Shown here: positions 22,828 to 25,659 of the stretch, one piece after another
Layout of the letters: every line of letters begins with the position of its first letter
Numbering within the stretch: position 1 is the stretch's first letter
From: Hyphomonas sp. UBA5111
GTDB taxonomy: Bacteria; Pseudomonadota; Alphaproteobacteria; Caulobacterales; Hyphomonadaceae
DNA length: 25,659 nucleotides
Assembly: GCA_002414505.1 (NCBI GenBank)
Contig: DHZF01000116.1
Coordinates: 9,088-34,746 of the forward strand
Direction: 5' to 3'
The notes under the pieces: model-generated
Database searches by the model: none
What the model was told of the DNA's origin: nothing
The model's input: the letters and a program-made list of their open reading frames with translations, nothing else
Made by a program: the position numbers and the translations under genes

Positions 22828-23650
22828 CGCGCTCTTGGTGTTTCACGCGCTGCCATAGAGTCTCCTGAGCGTCGATATCGAGTACTGCGAAGTCCTGACC
22901 ATCCTGTTCAGCGAGCGCTTCCATTGCACGGAAGCGGCGTTCGAATTTTGCATTGGCGCGTCGCAAGGCCTGTTCGGGGTCCACATTGAGGCGGCGGCTG
23001 AGATTGGCCGCAACGAACAGCAAATCGCCCAGTTCATCCTCTATCTTGTCCGGGTCGCCTGTTTCGATTGCCTCCCGCACTTCGTCGGTTTCCTCAGTGA
23101 GCTTGTCGAAGATGTGGCCAGCTTCGGTCCAATCAAAACCGACCCGCGCCGCCCGCTTCTGGAGCTTCTCTGCGCGCAGGAGTGACGGCAGAGCCAGGGC
23201 AACACCGTCAAGCGCGCTGGATGGACCGTTGCTCTTGTCCTTGCCAGCACGTTCCTGAGCCTTGATAACTTCCCACGCGGCGACCTGTTGGTCGGCCGTT
23301 CGCGTGTCCTCATTTCCGAACACATGCGGATGGCGGCGGATCATCTTGGCATTGATCGCATCGACGACGTCGGCGATTTCAAACGCACCCACCTCCTTCG
23401 CCATCTGGCTATGGAACACGACCTGAAAGAGCAGGTCGCCAAGCTCTTCCTTCAACTCGTTCATGTCTTCGCGCTGGATGGCGTCGGCGACTTCATACGC
23501 CTCCTCGATCGTGTAGGGCGCGATGGTGGAAAAGTCCTGCGCGACATCCCAGGCACATCCTGTTTCCGGGTCCCTGAGTTTCGCCATGATTTCGATCAGG
23601 CGGGACATGGCATCAGCGGCGGACGGGTGGGAATGGGCATCATCAGTCAT
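22814..23650 (-). CDS. mazG: Nucleoside triphosphate pyrophosphohydrolase MazG
   Basis: Hydrolyses nucleoside triphosphates to monophosphates plus pyrophosphate, cleaning the nucleotide pool. The 278-residue protein has two tandem MazG domains. The first has DPETGCAWD (27-35), the metal-binding EEAYEVADAI and EELGDLLFQVVFH; the second has VGFDW, TEETDEVREAI and EDELGDLLFVAANLSRRL. Both acidic clusters are intact. The link between the domains has KSNGPSSALDGVALALPSLLRAEKLQKRAARVGFDW, as in typical MazG. The ATG at 23650 gives the usual family length. It is convergent with hflX (14-base overlap) and closes the conserved alphaproteobacterial block. The 117-base gap to the next gene carries a TTGACA hexamer with no matching -10. 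Confidence 0.95.
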   Translation of the reverse strand: MTDDAHSHPSAADAMSRLIEIMAKLRDPETGCAWDVAQDFSTIAPYTIEEAYEVADAIQREDMNELKEELGDLLFQVVFHSQMAKEVGAFEIADVVDAINAKMIRRHPHVFGNEDTRTADQQVAAWEVIKAQERAGKDKSNGPSSALDGVALALPSLLRAEKLQKRAARVGFDWTEAGHIFDKLTEETDEVREAIETGDPDKIEDELGDLLFVAANLSRRLNVDPEQALRRANAKFERRFRAMEALAEQDGQDFAVLDIDAQETLWQRVKHQERVRQD

Positions 23651-23767
23651 TCCGTCTGACTAGCCCGACTCCCCACCGAAAGCGACCGGCTGATTGACAA
23701 GACTTCCAACTCACGCGACGGGATTGGATGCGCAAATCGCACCCCTTCCAACAGGATAGATGACGAG

Positions 23768-24646
23768 ATGACGCTCACACCTTCCCTCATTGGCGTATCA
23801 ATCACCGGCAACCGTTTTCGGGCTTGGGCCTATGATGCTGTCGGGGACGTGCTGCACACATGCCAGTCGGCCAATCTGCGGTCCGGTCCGGTGGGGCCAG
23901 GGGCCGATCAGACCCTGGCTGTCCTTGACAGCTGGCGGCGCGATTTCACCGGTGCCTGCCCAATCCTGGTAAGTGGGGCCAGGGATTCTCAACAGGGTGG
24001 ACTGGAGAACCATCATCCCCGCGTGCCGTTCCGACTGGAGGATATTGGCGCAAGTCTCCACAGGGATCAGGACGTCCTGTTCATTCCCAGCCTGGTCCAG
24101 ACTACACCCCCGGATATTACCTGTGGGGCCGAGACCAGCCTGTTCGGGATCGATCAGCCGAACGGCCTTGTCTGCATACCTGACGATTTGACACTGCACT
24201 TCAGTCTCGAGACCGGACGGGTGACCGGGTTCACAACCGAACTCACCCGGGTAATTCACGGGGCCATACTGGCGCGGGAGCGCGCAGTTTCAACCGGGCT
24301 CCCTGAGCAGGTATTTTCCGAGAGCGTTTTCGTGGAATGGGTGGAGCGGTCGCTCGACACGGAAAACGCTGTATCCGCCTATGCCGTTCATGCGGCACTC
24401 TGGATGCAACAGTTGGCCCCGCAGCATTATGAGTGTGCCTTGTCAGGCTTGCTGATTGGCGCCGATGTCGCCGCTCATTATGATCCAGGCGACGATGTGA
24501 TTCTCATTGCCGACGACATCGACCTGAACCGGTACGGTTTGGCGCTGGATGCCCTCGGCGCGGACGTCCTGGAGTTTTCAGCTGAAGACTGCCTGACGGA
24601 CGGCTTGTGGGAGATTGCAGAGCTTGCTGGTTTGTTGGCAGACTAG
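23768..24646 (+). CDS. 2-dehydro-3-deoxygalactonokinase (DgoK)-like protein with degenerate active-site motifs
   Basis: Overall similarity points to the DgoK family, which phosphorylates 2-keto-3-deoxygalactonate in galactose breakdown. The 292-residue length fits; family-like stretches are FRAWAYD (17-23), GAETSLFG (120-127), the GLLIGADVA region (228-236) and ILIADDIDLNRYGLALDALG (245-264). The phosphate-1 motif, normally DWGT(S/T)N, reads SITGNR (11-16), so the catalytic Asp of the sugar-kinase fold is missing; the GMVGSxxGW element is replaced by SGARDSQQGG (69-78); and the expected PGTHxKW reads PDDLTLH (138-144). It could therefore be an inactive relative or a protein with another role. 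The ATG at 23768 has GAG immediately upstream and AGGA further back. A lactonase gene follows after 48 bases. Confidence 0.62.
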   Translation: MTLTPSLIGVSITGNRFRAWAYDAVGDVLHTCQSANLRSGPVGPGADQTLAVLDSWRRDFTGACPILVSGARDSQQGGLENHHPRVPFRLEDIGASLHRDQDVLFIPSLVQTTPPDITCGAETSLFGIDQPNGLVCIPDDLTLHFSLETGRVTGFTTELTRVIHGAILARERAVSTGLPEQVFSESVFVEWVERSLDTENAVSAYAVHAALWMQQLAPQHYECALSGLLIGADVAAHYDPGDDVILIADDIDLNRYGLALDALGADVLEFSAEDCLTDGLWEIAELAGLLAD

Positions 24647-24694
24647 CCGATACGATTGACCCATCGGCGCCAACAGCCGGGATGAGGATATTCG

Positions 24695-25576
24695 ATGTTC
24701 ATGACGCCGGAATGTGTCGCACCGACAGGGTGCACGCTTGGCGAGGGTCCGCTCTGGAGCCCGTCTGAAGGTTTCCTATGGTGGGTGGATATCAAGCGGG
24801 CAAAGCTCCATCGGTTCAATCCGCGAACCGGCAATACACGCCGATACGACCTTCCGATCCGGGCGAGCACGATTGCCCTGCATGACGGCAGCATCCTGAT
24901 GGCGGGCGATCAGGAAATCGGCGTCTATGATCCCTCAACCGAAGCCTATGAACGCCTGGCGGTCCTGCAAGGGGAGCCGGAAACCAATCGCACCAATGAT
25001 GGCGGCATCGCACCGGACGGTTCGCTCTGGTTCGGCACGATGGACGACGCGGGAAAGGCCGCGCAGGGTAATTACTACAAATTCAGCCCTGGTGGGAGGA
25101 TCGAAGCGCTACGCCTTCCATCCGTTCTGATGACCAACACGTTTCAGTTTTCACCCGATGGAACGAAATTCTACACCTGCGACTCCGCCGAACAGGAAAT
25201 CCTGTCATTTGATCATGAACTGGAGACGGGCAAGCTGACAGGACGAATGGTCCTGGCCGACACGTTCGAACTCGCTGGGTACCCGGATGGGTCGGCCATC
25301 GATTCGGAAGGGTGCCTGTGGACTTGCCTCTGGGATGCGTCCCGGGTGATCCGATTGACGCCTGAGGGAGAAATCGACCGGATCATCGTCTTGGCGGCAA
25401 CGCGTCCGACCAGCGTGGCATTTGGTGACGAAGACCTGAAGACGCTGTTCATTACGACGGCGCGGGCAGGACTGTCCTTTCCCCAGCTGGATGCGCGGCC
25501 CCTGTCGGGAAGTCTGTTTGCGATTCGCGTCGATGTTCCGGGGATGCCGCCGCGTGAATTTGGAAAATCACTTTGA
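24695..25576 (+). CDS. SMP-30/gluconolactonase-family sugar lactonase
   Basis: A six-bladed beta-propeller, metal-dependent hydrolase predicted to open sugar-acid lactones such as galactono- or gluconolactone. The 293-residue protein has the opening LGEGPLW (15-21) with metal ligand Glu17, the substrate-site TNDGGIAPDGSLWFGTM (100-116, Asn101), TNTFQFSPDG (147-156, metal ligand Asn148) and YPDGSAID (196-203, metal ligand Asp198), the same trio found in senescence marker protein-30. Usual family length; no signal peptide is evident, so it acts in the cytoplasm. It follows the DgoK-like gene by 48 bases, and its TGA shares a base with an ATG that may start the next gene. Together these suggest a sugar-acid catabolic cluster continuing past the window. 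The exact lactone is inferred from context. Confidence 0.88.
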   Translation: MFMTPECVAPTGCTLGEGPLWSPSEGFLWWVDIKRAKLHRFNPRTGNTRRYDLPIRASTIALHDGSILMAGDQEIGVYDPSTEAYERLAVLQGEPETNRTNDGGIAPDGSLWFGTMDDAGKAAQGNYYKFSPGGRIEALRLPSVLMTNTFQFSPDGTKFYTCDSAEQEILSFDHELETGKLTGRMVLADTFELAGYPDGSAIDSEGCLWTCLWDASRVIRLTPEGEIDRIIVLAATRPTSVAFGDEDLKTLFITTARAGLSFPQLDARPLSGSLFAIRVDVPGMPPREFGKSL

Positions 25577-25659
25577 TGGGAGCGTTTCCCTTGCAGGCCG
25601 TACACAAGACCCCACCTAGTCTTGATCATGCTGCCGGTGTACTTAACCGTGGACGTGGC
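25576..25659 (+). CDS. Start of an unidentified gene, cut by window end
   Basis: An ATG at 25576 overlaps the lactonase stop by one base (TGATG), the same coupling as dusB-ntrB, and the frame stays open for 28 codons to the window end (beginning MGAFPLQAVHK and containing SLDHAAGVLNRG). The Shine-Dalgarno would have to lie inside the end of the lactonase gene, where TTTGGAAAA is the only purine-rich stretch. The fragment is too short to identify. An open frame of this length is not itself evidence of a gene in GC-rich DNA. Confidence 0.35.
   Translation, partial: MGAFPLQAVHKTPPSLDHAAGVLNRGRG

Noticed and set aside
23694..23722. TTGACA hexamer upstream of the DgoK-like gene, considered as a promoter
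   Set aside because: At spacings of 16-19 bases the sequence is GC-rich (GACGGG and neighbours) with no -10-like hexamer.
23729..23741. TGCG-CAAAT-CGCA dyad in the mazG/DgoK-like divergent region
   Set aside because: Only 4-base arms; too weak to distinguish from chance without conservation data.

Overview
The window reads as a chromosomal segment of a GC-rich alphaproteobacterium, most likely from the Hyphomonadaceae/Caulobacterales side (Hyphomonas- or Henriciella-like). The main grounds are a fused ispDF gene, the order lipA-coq10 / pncC-ispDF / dusB-ntrB-ntrC-ntrY-ntrX-trkA-hfq-hflX / mazG, which is a hallmark alphaproteobacterial block, and a CYP153-type alkane hydroxylase of the kind common in marine members. 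Placement below class is inference.

Region 1 (1-7.8 kb) is a patchwork of short units on both strands: a CYP153 cytochrome P450 cut by the window start with a striking pair of 14-bp palindromes in its promoter; a DUF2244 membrane protein divergent from nth (endonuclease III); a DUF481 outer-membrane protein; an orphan ATP-grasp ligase divergent from adenosine kinase; a DsbA/kappa-GST-type isomerase divergent from an HxlR regulator; and an Aas-type AMP-binding acyl synthetase.

Region 2 (7.9-12.1 kb) holds lipA with coq10 (lipoate synthase, ubiquinone-binding START protein), the opposing ispDF-pncC pair, and dusB. Region 3 (12.1-23.7 kb) is the nitrogen/redox regulatory block: ntrB-ntrC coupled to dusB, ntrY-ntrX, a two-gene Trk potassium module (trkA, trkH), hfq-hflX, and convergent mazG. 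NtrC and NtrX both lack the sigma-54-contacting GAFTGA loop, and NtrC has also lost the second surface loop of its AAA+ domain, so this pair probably does not work through sigma-54.

Region 4 (23.7 kb to the end) leaves the housekeeping block: a 2-dehydro-3-deoxygalactonokinase-like protein whose catalytic motifs look degenerate, an SMP-30/gluconolactonase-type lactonase, and the first codons of a further gene coupled to it.

No tRNA, rRNA, CRISPR, insertion sequence or phage feature was seen. All gaps between genes are under about 120 bases. All five convergent gene pairs either overlap by 4-14 bases or are 5 bases apart, leaving no room for ordinary intergenic terminators. No wholly new multi-gene system is evident; the best leads are the loop-deleted NtrC, the palindrome pair at the CYP153 promoter and the degenerate sugar-acid kinase.
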